Part shown: positions 35,309-44,329 of the stretch, piece after piece | Layout of the letters: every line of letters starts with the position of its first letter | How positions within the stretch are numbered: the stretch's first letter is position 1 | Source of the DNA: Vibrio europaeus | GTDB taxonomy: Bacteria; Pseudomonadota; Gammaproteobacteria; Enterobacterales; Vibrionaceae | Direction: 5' to 3' | DNA: 64,000 nucleotides | Assembly: GCF_001695575.1 (NCBI RefSeq) | Contig: NZ_LUAX01000007.1 | Coordinates: 930,001-994,000 of the forward strand | Notes under the pieces: model-generated | Database searches by the model: none | Told to the model about the DNA's origin: nothing | Seen by the model: only the letters and a program-made list of their open reading frames with translations | Position numbers and translations under genes: made by a program

Positions 35309-37231
35309 TTAGAAATCCTCTAAATAGGTGTAGCCTGTTAGACCACCTTCTAATTCTTCTAAGACGGTTTGCTGCTCGTTTACATTGACACGTTCAGCAA
35401 CTAACTCACGGTAGTTTTGACGGATCTTATCTACATCGATGTGTACATAGCGCATCATATCTTCGACGCTGTCACCTTCATCAATGCGCTCTATAATCGC
35501 CTCACCGCTTTCATCAACGGTCACCACAGCGCTATGGGTGTCGCCAAATAGATTGTGCATATCGCCCAAAATCTCTTGGTACGCACCGACAAGGAAGAAG
35601 CCCATCAGGTATGGCTTATCCTTATCCCAAGCCGGCACTGGCAGTGTGGTTTCAATACCCTGACCTTCAACGTATTGCTCTATAGCACCGTCGGAATCAC
35701 AAGTAATATCGAGCATGACTGCACGGCGATCTTCAACGTCTTCTAATCCTGATAGCGGCAGAACAGGGAACACCTGATCAATCCCCCAAGCATCTGGTAG
35801 AGATTGAAATAGCGAGAAGTTAACGAAGAACTTATCCGCTAGTCGCTCATTCAACTCATCCAAGATTGGACGGTGGAAACGGTTTTTATTGCTCATCTGA
35901 CGGCTCAGCTCGAAGTAAATTCGTAGCGAAAGCTGCTCTGCCCAAGCGCGTTGCTGTAGGTTAAGTACGCCAGTTGCAAACTGTGAGTGAACTTCGGCTA
36001 AGTCACTTTGGGTGTCGTTATAAATCTCAATCAAGGCTCGCGCATCGCTACCATCTTGCAGGTTTTCCCAATTACGCCACATATTCTGTAGCAGAGTTGG
36101 ATCTTCCGCACTTGGCTCTACAACGCTTTCTGGATGATACGCCTCTGTACCAATTACGTTTGTGATCAACACTGCGTGATGTGCTGTCAGCGAGCGGCCA
36201 GACTCAGAGATGATGACTGGTACGGGTTGCTCGTACTGTTGGCAGACATCGCCCACTGTGCTTACGATGTTACGTGCATACTCAATCAGCCCGTAGTTCA
36301 TCGAGTTAGAAGACTGACTGCGTGTACCGTCATAATCTACGGCTAAGCCACCACCGATATCGAAGTATTTGATATCTGCACCTATGCCACGTAATTCGCA
36401 GTAGAAGCGAGCTGACTCATTAACTCCATTGCGAATATCACGAATGTTGGCCATTTGCGAACCTAGGTGGAAGTGCACCAGTTGCATCGCATCCAGTTGG
36501 TCTTCTTGTTTTAGGCGCTCAATGACGGTTAGCACTTGAGACGCGGCTAGGCCGAATTTAGATTTTTCGCCGCCACTCGATTGCCATTTGCCTGCCCCTT
36601 GAGATGCCAAGCGAATACGGATACCTAAGCGAGGTTTCACTCCTAGACTTTTCGCTTCATTCAGAACCAGATCGAGCTCAGATAATTTCTCTAATACGAT
36701 GAAAACTTTATGACCCAGCTTTTCACCAATTAGCGCTAAGCGAACGTATTCACGATCTTTGTAGCCGTTGCAGACAATCACAGAGCTCGCTTTCTGAGCT
36801 AGTGCTAGTACCGCGAGTAGCTCAGGTTTACTGCCAGCTTCAAGGCCAAGCTGTTTGGTCTCTAGCTGAGCTTGGCTTTCAAGAATCTCGTCAACGACCT
36901 CCTTTTGTTGGTTCACCTTAATCGGGTACACCAGCAGGTAGTTATTGTCGTATTGGTATTCTTCAATAGCTTGGTTGAAAGCATGACAGATACCATGCAC
37001 ACGTTGGTGCAGGATCTGAGGGAAGCGAACCAATACCGGTAAATTCAGTTGTTTTTGTTCTAGCTTAGAGACGATATTACTTAGTGGTACCTGATGGGCA
37101 TTATCACTGCGTGGTGATACATACACTTCACCTTGGTTATCGATACCGTAGAAGCCTTGGCTCCAGTAATGAACATTGTAATCAGCGCGAACACGATCAA
37201 GTTTAGAATTGTTTTCCACTACAAATCTCAC
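35309..37231 (-). CDS. speA: Biosynthetic arginine decarboxylase
   Basis: PLP-dependent arginine decarboxylase (640 aa, fold-type III) making agmatine from arginine. The PLP lysine is in LVYPIKVNQQKEVV (about residue 105), and the glycine-rich phosphate loop is in FDIGGGLAVDYDGT. The C-terminal CDSDG motif of the dimer active site is present. The start is GTG at 37231, giving MRFVVENNSKLDRVRADYNV, which matches the N-terminus I remember for Vibrio SpeA; no strong RBS is visible, and GTG 37219 is an alternative. It is upstream of speB with zero spacing. Confidence 0.95.
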   Translation of the reverse strand: MRFVVENNSKLDRVRADYNVHYWSQGFYGIDNQGEVYVSPRSDNAHQVPLSNIVSKLEQKQLNLPVLVRFPQILHQRVHGICHAFNQAIEEYQYDNNYLLVYPIKVNQQKEVVDEILESQAQLETKQLGLEAGSKPELLAVLALAQKASSVIVCNGYKDREYVRLALIGEKLGHKVFIVLEKLSELDLVLNEAKSLGVKPRLGIRIRLASQGAGKWQSSGGEKSKFGLAASQVLTVIERLKQEDQLDAMQLVHFHLGSQMANIRDIRNGVNESARFYCELRGIGADIKYFDIGGGLAVDYDGTRSQSSNSMNYGLIEYARNIVSTVGDVCQQYEQPVPVIISESGRSLTAHHAVLITNVIGTEAYHPESVVEPSAEDPTLLQNMWRNWENLQDGSDARALIEIYNDTQSDLAEVHSQFATGVLNLQQRAWAEQLSLRIYFELSRQMSNKNRFHRPILDELNERLADKFFVNFSLFQSLPDAWGIDQVFPVLPLSGLEDVEDRRAVMLDITCDSDGAIEQYVEGQGIETTLPVPAWDKDKPYLMGFFLVGAYQEILGDMHNLFGDTHSAVVTVDESGEAIIERIDEGDSVEDMMRYVHIDVDKIRQNYRELVAERVNVNEQQTVLEELEGGLTGYTYLEDF

Positions 37232-37509
37232 AAAGGTAGGGGGAAAATTTATGGCTCACAGAAGGCGAACCATACCTAACACGGGACTGAATTTGGCTTC
37301 TCTAAGCTTCCGCGTCGAGCGCATTAACGGATAAAAAGGCATCAGAGTCTAACAAAACAATTTTGTCGTCACGATTGATGAAACAGCTTTGGCGTGGTGA
37401 TGATTTTCTATTCATTCCTACTGCGGATTTTATGTTGTATGAAGCCTTTCTTTGACTGCATTGAGTCGTTAAAATAGACGAAAATTGATGACTTACTTGT
37501 GGAAGAACA

Positions 37510-38031
37510 ATGGCAAAACTGACACTTCAAGAGCAAATGCTTAAAGCAGGCTTAGTGAACGAGAAGAAACTGAAGAAAGCAAAGAAAGGCTCGAAGAAAT
37601 CTCGGGTACAAGCACGTGAAGTTAAAGCTGCAGTGGAAGAGACTAAGCGCCAACAGCAAGAGCGCGATAAAGCACTGAGTGAAGAGCAGAAAGAGCAACG
37701 TCTATCCAAAGAGATTAAAGCGCAAATAAAGCAATTGATTGAGATGAACACAATCAATCAGAAAGATGGCGAAATCAAATACAACTTTACCGATGGTTCG
37801 CTGGTTAAAGCTATCTACGTAGAGCAATTGATCCGCGACCAATTGGCAAAAGGCATTCTATCTATTGCTCGCACCGATGAGACTTATGTGGTTATTCCAA
37901 GTAGTGTGGCGAAGAAGATCGCAATGCGTGATGAAAGTGCAATTATTGAACAGAATGCACCCGCGGAAGATATTCCAGCAGAGGATGACCCATACGCAGA
38001 TTTCGTCGTACCAGATGATTTGATGTGGTAA
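37510..38031 (+). CDS. DUF2058 (YaiL-type) nucleoprotein-like
   Basis: 173-aa DUF2058 protein. The N-terminal half is very basic and helical (KKLKKAKKGSKKSRVQAREV), fit for nucleic-acid or ribosome contact, then a charged coiled-coil region. The C-terminal half holds the conserved INQKDGEIKYNFTDGSLVK and ends in an acidic tail (about residues 148-173, PAEDIPAEDDPYADF). Function is unproven in the family. Stand-alone gene with a terminator. Confidence 0.85.
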   Translation: MAKLTLQEQMLKAGLVNEKKLKKAKKGSKKSRVQAREVKAAVEETKRQQQERDKALSEEQKEQRLSKEIKAQIKQLIEMNTINQKDGEIKYNFTDGSLVKAIYVEQLIRDQLAKGILSIARTDETYVVIPSSVAKKIAMRDESAIIEQNAPAEDIPAEDDPYADFVVPDDLMW

Positions 38032-38047
38032 ATACTGATAATGATAT

Positions 38048-38076
38048 GAAAGCTCTACTTCGGTAGGGCTTTTTTG
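38048..38076 (+). terminator. Terminator of the DUF2058 gene
   Basis: AAGCTCTAC-TTCG-GTAGGGCTT (38050-38071, one G-U pair, stable TTCG loop) followed by TTTTT. Confidence 0.85.
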
Positions 38077-38091
38077 TTTCTTACAGGCAAT

Positions 38092-38119
38092 AAAAAACCA
38101 GCCACTTGGGCTGGTTTTT
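38092..38119 (-). terminator. Terminator of the cold-shock gene
   Basis: AAAACCAGCC (38094-38103) pairs with GGCTGGTTTT (38109-38118), with A and T tracts on both sides; works for the minus strand and possibly both. Confidence 0.8.
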
Positions 38120-38156
38120 CGAATCTTAGATAATTGACGCTTAGGTCAATCTAAAA

Positions 38157-38369
38157 TTAAGCTGGTACTACGTTAGCAGCTTGTGGGCCTTTTTGGCCTT
38201 GTTCAACTTCAAAAGAAACCTGTTGGCCTTCTTTTAGAGTTTTGAAACCTTCAGAAGCGATAGCACGGAAGTGAACGAATACGTCAGCACCGCCGTTTTC
38301 TGGAGTGATGAAACCGAAGCCTTTCTCTTCGTTAAACCATTTTACGATACCAGTAGTTTTGTTAGACAT
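38157..38369 (-). CDS. Cold-shock domain protein (CspA family)
   Basis: 70-aa single cold-shock domain, an OB-fold RNA chaperone that melts RNA structure. RNP1 is KGFGFIT (about residues 16-22) and RNP2 is DVFVHF (about 29-34). RBS AAGGAAG precedes the ATG. The untranslated leader appears to be ~170 nt, as in cold-inducible cspA genes, so mRNA-level temperature control is plausible. Which Csp paralog it is cannot be decided. Confidence 0.95.
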   Translation of the reverse strand: MSNKTTGIVKWFNEEKGFGFITPENGGADVFVHFRAIASEGFKTLKEGQQVSFEVEQGQKGPQAANVVPA

Positions 38370-38572
38370 GATGTCTTCCTTATATAAGTTTAAGTTAATC
38401 TTCTATATGCACTGAAAATTTGAACTAATTAATGTAACGATGAAGCTAAGGGAAACACTAAGGATAACAACGGTAACGCGTTTTACTAAGAATTTACTTT
38501 CGACTTGCAGTTTCACTAATAACTCTGAATTGCAGAGCACGTAGATAGTACCTGAACTTAGCGCATTGTAAA
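38370..38572 (-). promoter_or_regulatory. Candidate promoter and long leader of the cold-shock gene
   Basis: On the minus strand TTTACA (38567-38572), a 16-bp spacer and TACTAT (38545-38550) form a good sigma-70 promoter. This would start the RNA near 38538 and leave a leader of about 169 nt. Long structured leaders are the rule for cold-induced csp genes. Confidence 0.5.
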
Positions 38573-38628
38573 GGTTTATTATAAAGGTTAGATAGTTTTT
38601 GAAGGGATTCTGTTTAAATTATTTGGAT

Positions 38629-38649
38629 AAGCCCTCAAGAAGAGGGCTT
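38629..38649 (-). terminator. Hairpin downstream of the lipoprotein gene
   Basis: AAGCCCTC-aagaa-GAGGGCTT is a perfect 8-bp stem just after the stop of the minus-strand lipoprotein gene. The T tract after it on that strand is weak. Confidence 0.5.
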
Positions 38650-38656
38650 CGTATTG

Positions 38657-39124
38657 TTAAATTTCACCATTATCGGCTTTGCGAGTTGCTTCTTTTGCAG
38701 AGGTGATTTTGAAAAGAACGTCCATCATCGCTTTAATGCGCTCTTCATCACTTCCGTATTTGTCAAAAGTCAGCTGATTCGGTGCTTTGAATGTCACGTA
38801 GCCAACGCGTTGTCCTTCTTGATACGCAGTGATACGAGCATCGGCGATAAAGGTTTTAAAGTCCCAACTCCAGCGAGATACATAGTCGAGAGTGAGTTCA
38901 TCTTCCTTAGGGGTTGTGCCATCTACGACAACTTTACATGTGTAGCCATTGATATCGCACCAATTTAGCATTGAAGCCAGAAAAATATCTCGTGTCGCAT
39001 TATCTTCGACAATGGTGAGTTGCTTTGATTGGTTTGTCTCTTCAAGGGGCTTACCGTCAAATTTAGGTGAGCTACACCCAGCCATTACAAGTACAGCAGC
39101 AACGCAAAGTAGGCGTTTAAACAT
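38657..39124 (-). CDS. Sbal_3080-type lipoprotein
   Basis: 155-aa lipoprotein. The signal sequence MFKRLLCVAAVLVMAGC ends in the lipobox MAGC, so Cys17 is lipidated. The residue after Cys is Ser, which favours outer-membrane sorting. The body (LTIVEDNATRDIFLASML, GYVTFKAPN) resembles the 'Sbal_3080 family lipoprotein' group known from Shewanella and Vibrio. Function unknown. Own hairpin downstream. Confidence 0.8.
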   Translation of the reverse strand: MFKRLLCVAAVLVMAGCSSPKFDGKPLEETNQSKQLTIVEDNATRDIFLASMLNWCDINGYTCKVVVDGTTPKEDELTLDYVSRWSWDFKTFIADARITAYQEGQRVGYVTFKAPNQLTFDKYGSDEERIKAMMDVLFKITSAKEATRKADNGEI

Positions 39125-39251
39125 CTTTGTTCCTTAGTTTTTATGATCTAATTATTGATAACCTGACAAGCAACCTTGTCGCCTGCAGGGGCATAAGATT
39201 ATCATATTTTTCATAGGTATAATTTATAGGTTATTCATTAGTCATTAAGCT

Positions 39252-39279
39252 TGCATTGTGCATTGTGCATTGTGCATTG
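39252..39279. repeat. Four tandem copies of TGCATTG
   Basis: Four exact 7-bp units in the gap between the lipoprotein gene and the chitinase-like gene. The unit is unrelated to the heptamers at 25227 and 42286. Confidence 0.9.
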
Positions 39280-39316
39280 TCATCTCTGTTCCCTTTGCTT
39301 GTTTTTTAAGAAAAAC

Positions 39317-39346
39317 AAAAAGGCTCCTGAACATCAGGAGCCTTTG
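39317..39346 (-). terminator. Terminator of the chitinase-like gene
   Basis: AAAGGCTCCTGA (39319-39330) pairs perfectly with TCAGGAGCCTTT (39334-39345); on the minus strand it runs into TTTTTGTTTTT. Confidence 0.85.
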
Positions 39347-39368
39347 TTGTAGTTAAGGTGCTACTTCA

Positions 39369-41999
39369 TTACTGAGGGTTTAGACCCAGAGTTTGCAGCA
39401 CAAGTTTGAAGTTGTCTTGACGCTCTTTAACTGCGTGAACTTCGCCACTGACTGGGCAATGACTATCAGGACAGCCACGGTTTACAATACCTGAAACTGC
39501 GTCGATAAACTCAGTGCCTTGTAGGCCACCGTCAACGTATCTCTTCAGCTCTGTGTGGTAGTTCCAGTGTGCGTAAGGGCCGCCTTCATCGTTGTAGGTT
39601 TGTACCGAACTCACCCAGTAGAATAGACCAGCAATCCACTTAATTTCTCGGTTCTCTTCTGAGCTACAAATTAAGCCAGGGTTAGAGCAGAAGTCGAGAT
39701 CGGCGTAGAGTGGGTTCGCGGGTGGTGCTTCAACCACAACACCATTCACTGTCGTCCCTACAGTATCTGGGTCAACGTGAGAACGACCCATGAAGTGGTT
39801 TAGCGTACCGAAGTTTTGGCGACCTGTGGTTTGAATAACACCACGGCCCCACCAACCACAGCCTTCGACAGTGCCGTTAGTATCGCTACCATCCCAGATG
39901 AACTTGCCTGCTTTTTGACCTTCGTAAACTTTACACTCACCACGTTCCCAAACCTGCTTAGAGGTATCTACGCTGGTTGGGACTTCCATACAGTGACCGT
40001 CGTTTGTCCAGCGGCCAACATTACCGTTCACTAGCAAACCTTTCTCTGCAAGTACAGAGTCTGGTGCTGCGAAGACTGGCGCTGGCGCACCGTACCATTT
40101 CGCATTGGTTAGTGCGGTGACTTCCATCTTCGGATCGCGAGGACACGAGTATGGGTGGTCTATGCCGGTCACTGGGTCTTTACCGTAATCGGCGTATTTC
40201 TGACCTAGCTGACCACAACTTGCTGTCATCGGGTAGTTAACTGGTGCGCCGTATCGAACTTCAGACCAGTTGTTTTCATCACAAGCGTTGTAGCGAATGG
40301 TTTCTTGCATACTTTGCGCTAAGAAAGCGGCTATGGCGACTTTTGCGTAAACTGAGTTTGTCGCATCGTTAGCAGCATCGTCTAGTAGCCAGAAGGTGTT
40401 ACCGGCAACGCCGACATTGTGCATCGAGTTAAGACCTGCTAAGAAGTCGTTCCATTTGTATACCGTAGATGGTGCCCATTGTGCTTGAGCCACTTCATAA
40501 AGGAAGGCTTGGTTGTTCATTGCATTTTCAGCGCTTGCCAACTCAGCATTCAATGAGGTGATTCGAGTAAGTGGTCCATTCTTCACGCTTTCGCCAACGT
40601 AATACAAAGGGACGGTCGCAGTCTGGTAACGAGCGATCTTAGTATTTAGGTCAGCACTGTCTGTATCGAACAAAATCGCAAAAATGTTGCTGTGCGCAGC
40701 TTTGCGAATATGGCGGTCTCCAGAATTGTTGCCTAAGAAGTAGGTGGAAGCCTGTGCGGTCGGAATCGAAGAGAGCAGTGCTGGTGTTTTGATATGGTCA
40801 GACACTTGTTTAACGTATTCTAACGCATAGTGCCATTGCTCATCGGTAAGAGCGGCAGTTGTTGCTGATTTGGTAAAGGCAACAAAGTCGGCCTTGTTCA
40901 GTGAGTCTGCTTTATAAAGCTCGAAACTTGCCAACAGGTCAGAAGACGCGCCTGAAGCGGCGTTCCATACAGCTCTTTTACCTGAATGGGGGTTGTAAGC
41001 AAAATCACCAATGCTCAATGTCCAACCGAATGTCGCCTGCGGTGCCAGCGCTGAAATGACAAGGTTATGAGCTTGCGCCCAACCTTTAACATCATCCGTA
41101 AGCGCATTGATCGTGTTAACATCAATTTGGCTATGGGTGCCAGTAGCATCTACCGCTGCAGTTAGTGCTTGTTTCACAGCGACAGTACCAAGGGCAGCGC
41201 CTTTATCAGCTGTTGCAGCATCCAATACATCACTGTTAAGGATTATTGACGTTGAGCTAGCCAGATCTGCTGCTTGAATCAAGGCTACGAAGGCGTCAGT
41301 CAGTTTGGTCAGATTTGCAAGATCTTGGCTGTTGATCGCATTGATGGTCAAAGTGGATGGCGCATCAAGACTTGCTGGGCTTGCAACGACAAAGTTACTT
41401 GGCCAACCGCTGACTTCGAGCCTTACGGGATCTAATGGATTTGGTAGTTTCAGTGCGGTAGTGCCACCAGAAGAGTTATTGTCACAATCTAAATGGTGCC
41501 CCCAGCTACTATCGCTACCTGGAATGGAAGATGTCCACCAGTTTGCTTTGTAGGCGACATTGTCGTTGACCATGATGTCACCACCAGTAGCATGATTGCC
41601 TTGCGTCCAGTTTGGGTACACGTTGAATTCAGCACAGGCTCCAGTACCAGGCGTTGGATCGGGTGTTGGGTCTGGCGTTGGATCAGGTGTAGGATCTGGG
41701 GTCGGATCGGGGGTCGGATCGGGAGTAGGGTCAGGTGTTGGATCAGGCGTTGGATCAGGAGTTGGATCAGGAGTCGTGCCGCTGACCAGTTTCCATGGTG
41801 AATCCCATTCATTGGCGTAGTTATCAGTCGGGCTTTGTCCAGCATTCACCCACCATTTTGCTTCATAGGTATTGCCACCAACGGTCACTTGGCTGCCGCC
41901 AGAGTAGGTCTTCGCTGCATCGTAAGGTTCTGCAGCATAGAGGCTGCCACTTAAAACAATACACGCTAACGAAGCCGCTAACTTGCTCATTCTAAACAT
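39369..41999 (-). CDS. Large secreted GH19-like chitinase with two chitin-binding modules
   Basis: 876-aa secreted protein. A signal peptide (LAASLACIVLSGSLYAA) is followed by a CBM5/12-type module (about residues 23-75, with YEAKWWVNAGQSP) and a TPDP-repeat linker (about 76-116). A second chitin-binding module follows (about 120-172, AYKANWWTSS). After a long middle region of unknown fold, the C-terminal third (from about 540) resembles GH19 chitinases. FLAQSMQET would hold the catalytic acid, and CGWWGRGVIQTTGRQNFGTL is the GRG.IQ.TGR..Y-type motif. It probably degrades chitin outside the cell. The GH19 call rests on motifs only. Confidence 0.8.
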   Translation of the reverse strand: MFRMSKLAASLACIVLSGSLYAAEPYDAAKTYSGGSQVTVGGNTYEAKWWVNAGQSPTDNYANEWDSPWKLVSGTTPDPTPDPTPDPTPDPTPDPTPDPTPDPTPDPTPDPTPDPTPGTGACAEFNVYPNWTQGNHATGGDIMVNDNVAYKANWWTSSIPGSDSSWGHHLDCDNNSSGGTTALKLPNPLDPVRLEVSGWPSNFVVASPASLDAPSTLTINAINSQDLANLTKLTDAFVALIQAADLASSTSIILNSDVLDAATADKGAALGTVAVKQALTAAVDATGTHSQIDVNTINALTDDVKGWAQAHNLVISALAPQATFGWTLSIGDFAYNPHSGKRAVWNAASGASSDLLASFELYKADSLNKADFVAFTKSATTAALTDEQWHYALEYVKQVSDHIKTPALLSSIPTAQASTYFLGNNSGDRHIRKAAHSNIFAILFDTDSADLNTKIARYQTATVPLYYVGESVKNGPLTRITSLNAELASAENAMNNQAFLYEVAQAQWAPSTVYKWNDFLAGLNSMHNVGVAGNTFWLLDDAANDATNSVYAKVAIAAFLAQSMQETIRYNACDENNWSEVRYGAPVNYPMTASCGQLGQKYADYGKDPVTGIDHPYSCPRDPKMEVTALTNAKWYGAPAPVFAAPDSVLAEKGLLVNGNVGRWTNDGHCMEVPTSVDTSKQVWERGECKVYEGQKAGKFIWDGSDTNGTVEGCGWWGRGVIQTTGRQNFGTLNHFMGRSHVDPDTVGTTVNGVVVEAPPANPLYADLDFCSNPGLICSSEENREIKWIAGLFYWVSSVQTYNDEGGPYAHWNYHTELKRYVDGGLQGTEFIDAVSGIVNRGCPDSHCPVSGEVHAVKERQDNFKLVLQTLGLNPQ
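41647..41772 (-). repeat. 12-bp coding repeats for the TPDP linker
   Basis: About ten near-identical 12-bp units encode Thr-Pro-Asp-Pro between the two chitin-binding modules. Third-position differences between units keep it from being a perfect repeat. Copy number, and so linker length, can change by slippage without breaking frame. Confidence 0.85.
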
Positions 42000-42383
42000 A
42001 ATTAATCCTTTCCACTCGTTATCTTATTATTTCTGTTTCACGTTTTAACGCTTATAAACTGCGCATGATTAGATAAATAATTACCTAAAAATAAGTTAGC
42101 AAGTCTAGAAAAGGATATGTGGAATATTGGCTATATTAGGTGCTTTATGCGGCTGAAATCACGAGGTAATGAGTGATTTTTTGCATGTTACTTAATTGTT
42201 AAAAATAACTTGTGAACTTGCTTCAGATTTGGATTTAAGCCGATTTAAAATCTCAAAAACTGTGCGCAAGTGCATAGAATCGTTAGAGAAACGAGAAACG
42301 AGAAACGAGAAACGAGAAACGGGAAACGAGGGTAGAAGTCAGCCAAGTCACGGTTGGACTTGGCTGGGAAACAGACCCTATGG
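42000..42383. other. Gap between chitinase-like gene and aryl-polyene cluster
   Basis: This 384-bp gap has no gene. It holds the chitinase-like gene's promoter side, the GAGAAAC heptamer run at 42286-42327 and a perfect hairpin AGCCAAGTC-acggttg-GACTTGGCT at 42341-42365 just downstream of the last APE gene. The hairpin may end that operon although it lacks a T tract. Confidence 0.6.
42286..42327. repeat. Tandem GAGAAAC heptamers (five exact, one variant)
   Basis: Five copies of GAGAAAC and one GGGAAAC in a row. This is the third 7-bp tandem repeat in the window. Confidence 0.9.
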
Positions 42384-43607
42384 TTAGATCTTCTTAAAGA
42401 TAATCGATGTGTTGATGCCACCAAAAGCAAAGTTATTGCTCATCAGGTATTCAACATCAAGTTCACGACCGTTACCGGTAATGTAATCAAGATTACCGCA
42501 CTGCTCGTCTAATGAGTCTAGGTTTAGCGTTGGGTTAAACCAACCAGAATGCATCATCTCTAGGCTAAGCCATGCTTCAATCGCTCCACAAGCACCAAGA
42601 GTATGCCCGAAGTAACTCTTAAGCGAACTGATTGGCACTTTACCTAATGCATTTGCGGTAGCGTTACTTTCCGCAATATCACCCCGATCTGTCGCAGTAC
42701 CATGAGCCGAAACATAGCCGATTTTCTCGGGCTCGATGCCCGCATCTTGCAGCGCCATTTCCATACAAATCTGCATGGTTTCCATCTGTGGTTGGGTCAC
42801 ATGGGCCGCATCGCAGTTGCTGGCAAAGCCAATAATTTCAGCATAGATTTTGGCACCGCGTGCTTTCGCATGTTCGTACTCTTCAAGAACTAGAGTACCA
42901 GCGCCCTCACCAATCACTAGCCCATCACGGTGAGTGTCGTACGGACGAGGCGTACTTTTCGGCGCATCGTTTTTTAAGCTGGTGGCAAATAGGGTATCAA
43001 AGACCGCAGATTCGGTTGGGCATAGCTCTTCACCGCCCCCCGCTACCATGACCGTTTGGTAGCCATGTTTAATCGCTTCGTAGGCATAACCAATGGCTTG
43101 GCTACCCGAAGTACATGCGCTGCTGGTTGGTATTACACGCCCTTTTAAACCAAAGAAGAGGCCGACATTCACTGCGGCAGTGTGAGGCATCATCTGAACA
43201 TAAGTCGTGGCGGTAATAGCTCTGGTTGATTTCTCGTTGAGCATCACACCAAATGCACCAACAGCGTCGGTACTGCCTGTCGAAGAGCCGTAAGCAATAC
43301 CGGTTTGACCATTGTTAAGCACCTCAGCGCCGATTAATCCTGCTTGCTCTAGTGCGTTTTCAGTTGCCACCGTCGCCAAGCGAGACACACGCCCCATACC
43401 GCGAACTTGCTTGCGTTTGTAATGCTTAGGCAGTTCAAAGTCATCAACAGGCGCTGCGAGCTTAGTGTTAAGACCATCGTATTGCTCGTAAGACGGCATG
43501 TATTGAGTGGCGTTTTCGCAGGCTCTTAGCTTAGGCTCTACAGATTGCCAGTCGTTACCAAAGGCGGTAACGCCGGACATACCAGTGACTACGACGCGTC
43601 GACTCAT
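42384..43607 (-). CDS. apeR: Aryl-polyene beta-ketoacyl-ACP synthase ApeR
   Basis: FabF-like ketosynthase (407 aa), last gene of the minus-strand APE operon. The active-site Cys is in TSSACTSGSQAIGYAYE, the two His in HGTATDRGD and YFGHTLGACGA. In studied APE systems a second, free-standing KS (ApeR) acts beside the KS/CLF pair, probably in an early condensation. The letter is assigned by family and gene order. The stop of apeQ overlaps its start by 4 bp. Confidence 0.9.
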   Translation of the reverse strand: MSRRVVVTGMSGVTAFGNDWQSVEPKLRACENATQYMPSYEQYDGLNTKLAAPVDDFELPKHYKRKQVRGMGRVSRLATVATENALEQAGLIGAEVLNNGQTGIAYGSSTGSTDAVGAFGVMLNEKSTRAITATTYVQMMPHTAAVNVGLFFGLKGRVIPTSSACTSGSQAIGYAYEAIKHGYQTVMVAGGGEELCPTESAVFDTLFATSLKNDAPKSTPRPYDTHRDGLVIGEGAGTLVLEEYEHAKARGAKIYAEIIGFASNCDAAHVTQPQMETMQICMEMALQDAGIEPEKIGYVSAHGTATDRGDIAESNATANALGKVPISSLKSYFGHTLGACGAIEAWLSLEMMHSGWFNPTLNLDSLDEQCGNLDYITGNGRELDVEYLMSNNFAFGGINTSIIFKKI

Positions 43608-44329
43608 ACTAAACCTCCGTTAACCGAAATGACTTGGCGAGTTACATAGCCCGCGATGTCGGACATTAAGTAGCTGACTAAGCCTGCCACTTCTTCTGGT
43701 TCTCCCATGCGGCGCAATGGAATTTGAGGCATTGCGTGCTCTTTAACATGGTCATCAACCATACCGGTATCAATAAGGCCAGGTGCGACACAGTTAACGG
43801 TGATTTTGCGTTTAGCCAGTTCAAGCGCAAGGGATTTTGTTGCACCAATAACACCAGCTTTTGCCGCGCTGTAGTTGGTTTGCCCTCGGTTGCCCATCAG
43901 GCCAGACACAGAAGCTAGCGTGACGATTCGGCCACCTTTACGTTTTTGTACCATTGGCATCACGCAAGGGTGGAGCACATTATAAAAGCTATCCAAGTTA
44001 GTGTGGATAACACCATCCCACTCTTCTTCAGTCATCGCAGGGAAGGCGGTATCACGGGTAATGCCTGCGTTGTTAACCACACCATAATAAGCACCATACT
44101 GCTCGATGTCGGCTTCTAATTTAGTGCGGCACTCTTCGCGATTGCTGATATCGAACTGGATCAGACGGCCGCTGCCACCGTTTTCCTCAATGAGGTTCAA
44201 TGTGTCCTGAGCACCTTGCTGATCGCCCATATAATGGACTGCAATGGTAAAGCCATCTTTAGCTAGTTGAATGGCGATCGCTTTACCGATGCCTTTACTT
44301 GCGCCTGTCACTAAAACTTGTCGGGTCAT
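43604..44329 (-). CDS. apeQ: Aryl-polyene 3-ketoacyl-ACP reductase ApeQ
   Basis: FabG-like short-chain reductase (241 aa). NADPH motif GASKGIGKAIA (about residues 8-18), NNAG, and the catalytic Ser/Tyr/Lys in LASVSGLMGNRGQTNYSAAKAG. It reduces the beta-keto group after each polyene extension. Overlaps both neighbours by 4 bp, so tightly coupled in the operon. Confidence 0.92.
   Translation of the reverse strand: MTRQVLVTGASKGIGKAIAIQLAKDGFTIAVHYMGDQQGAQDTLNLIEENGGSGRLIQFDISNREECRTKLEADIEQYGAYYGVVNNAGITRDTAFPAMTEEEWDGVIHTNLDSFYNVLHPCVMPMVQKRKGGRIVTLASVSGLMGNRGQTNYSAAKAGVIGATKSLALELAKRKITVNCVAPGLIDTGMVDDHVKEHAMPQIPLRRMGEPEEVAGLVSYLMSDIAGYVTRQVISVNGGLV

Noticed and set aside
41596..41845. Open frames antisense to or out of frame with the TPDP linker (Gly-Ser-Gly-Val or Ile-Gln-Arg repeats)
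   Set aside because: They are alternate readings of the 12-bp coding repeat of the chitinase-like gene, not genes.
42286..42330. GAGAAAC heptamers as a CRISPR array
   Set aside because: Units are contiguous with no spacers, so this is a simple tandem repeat.
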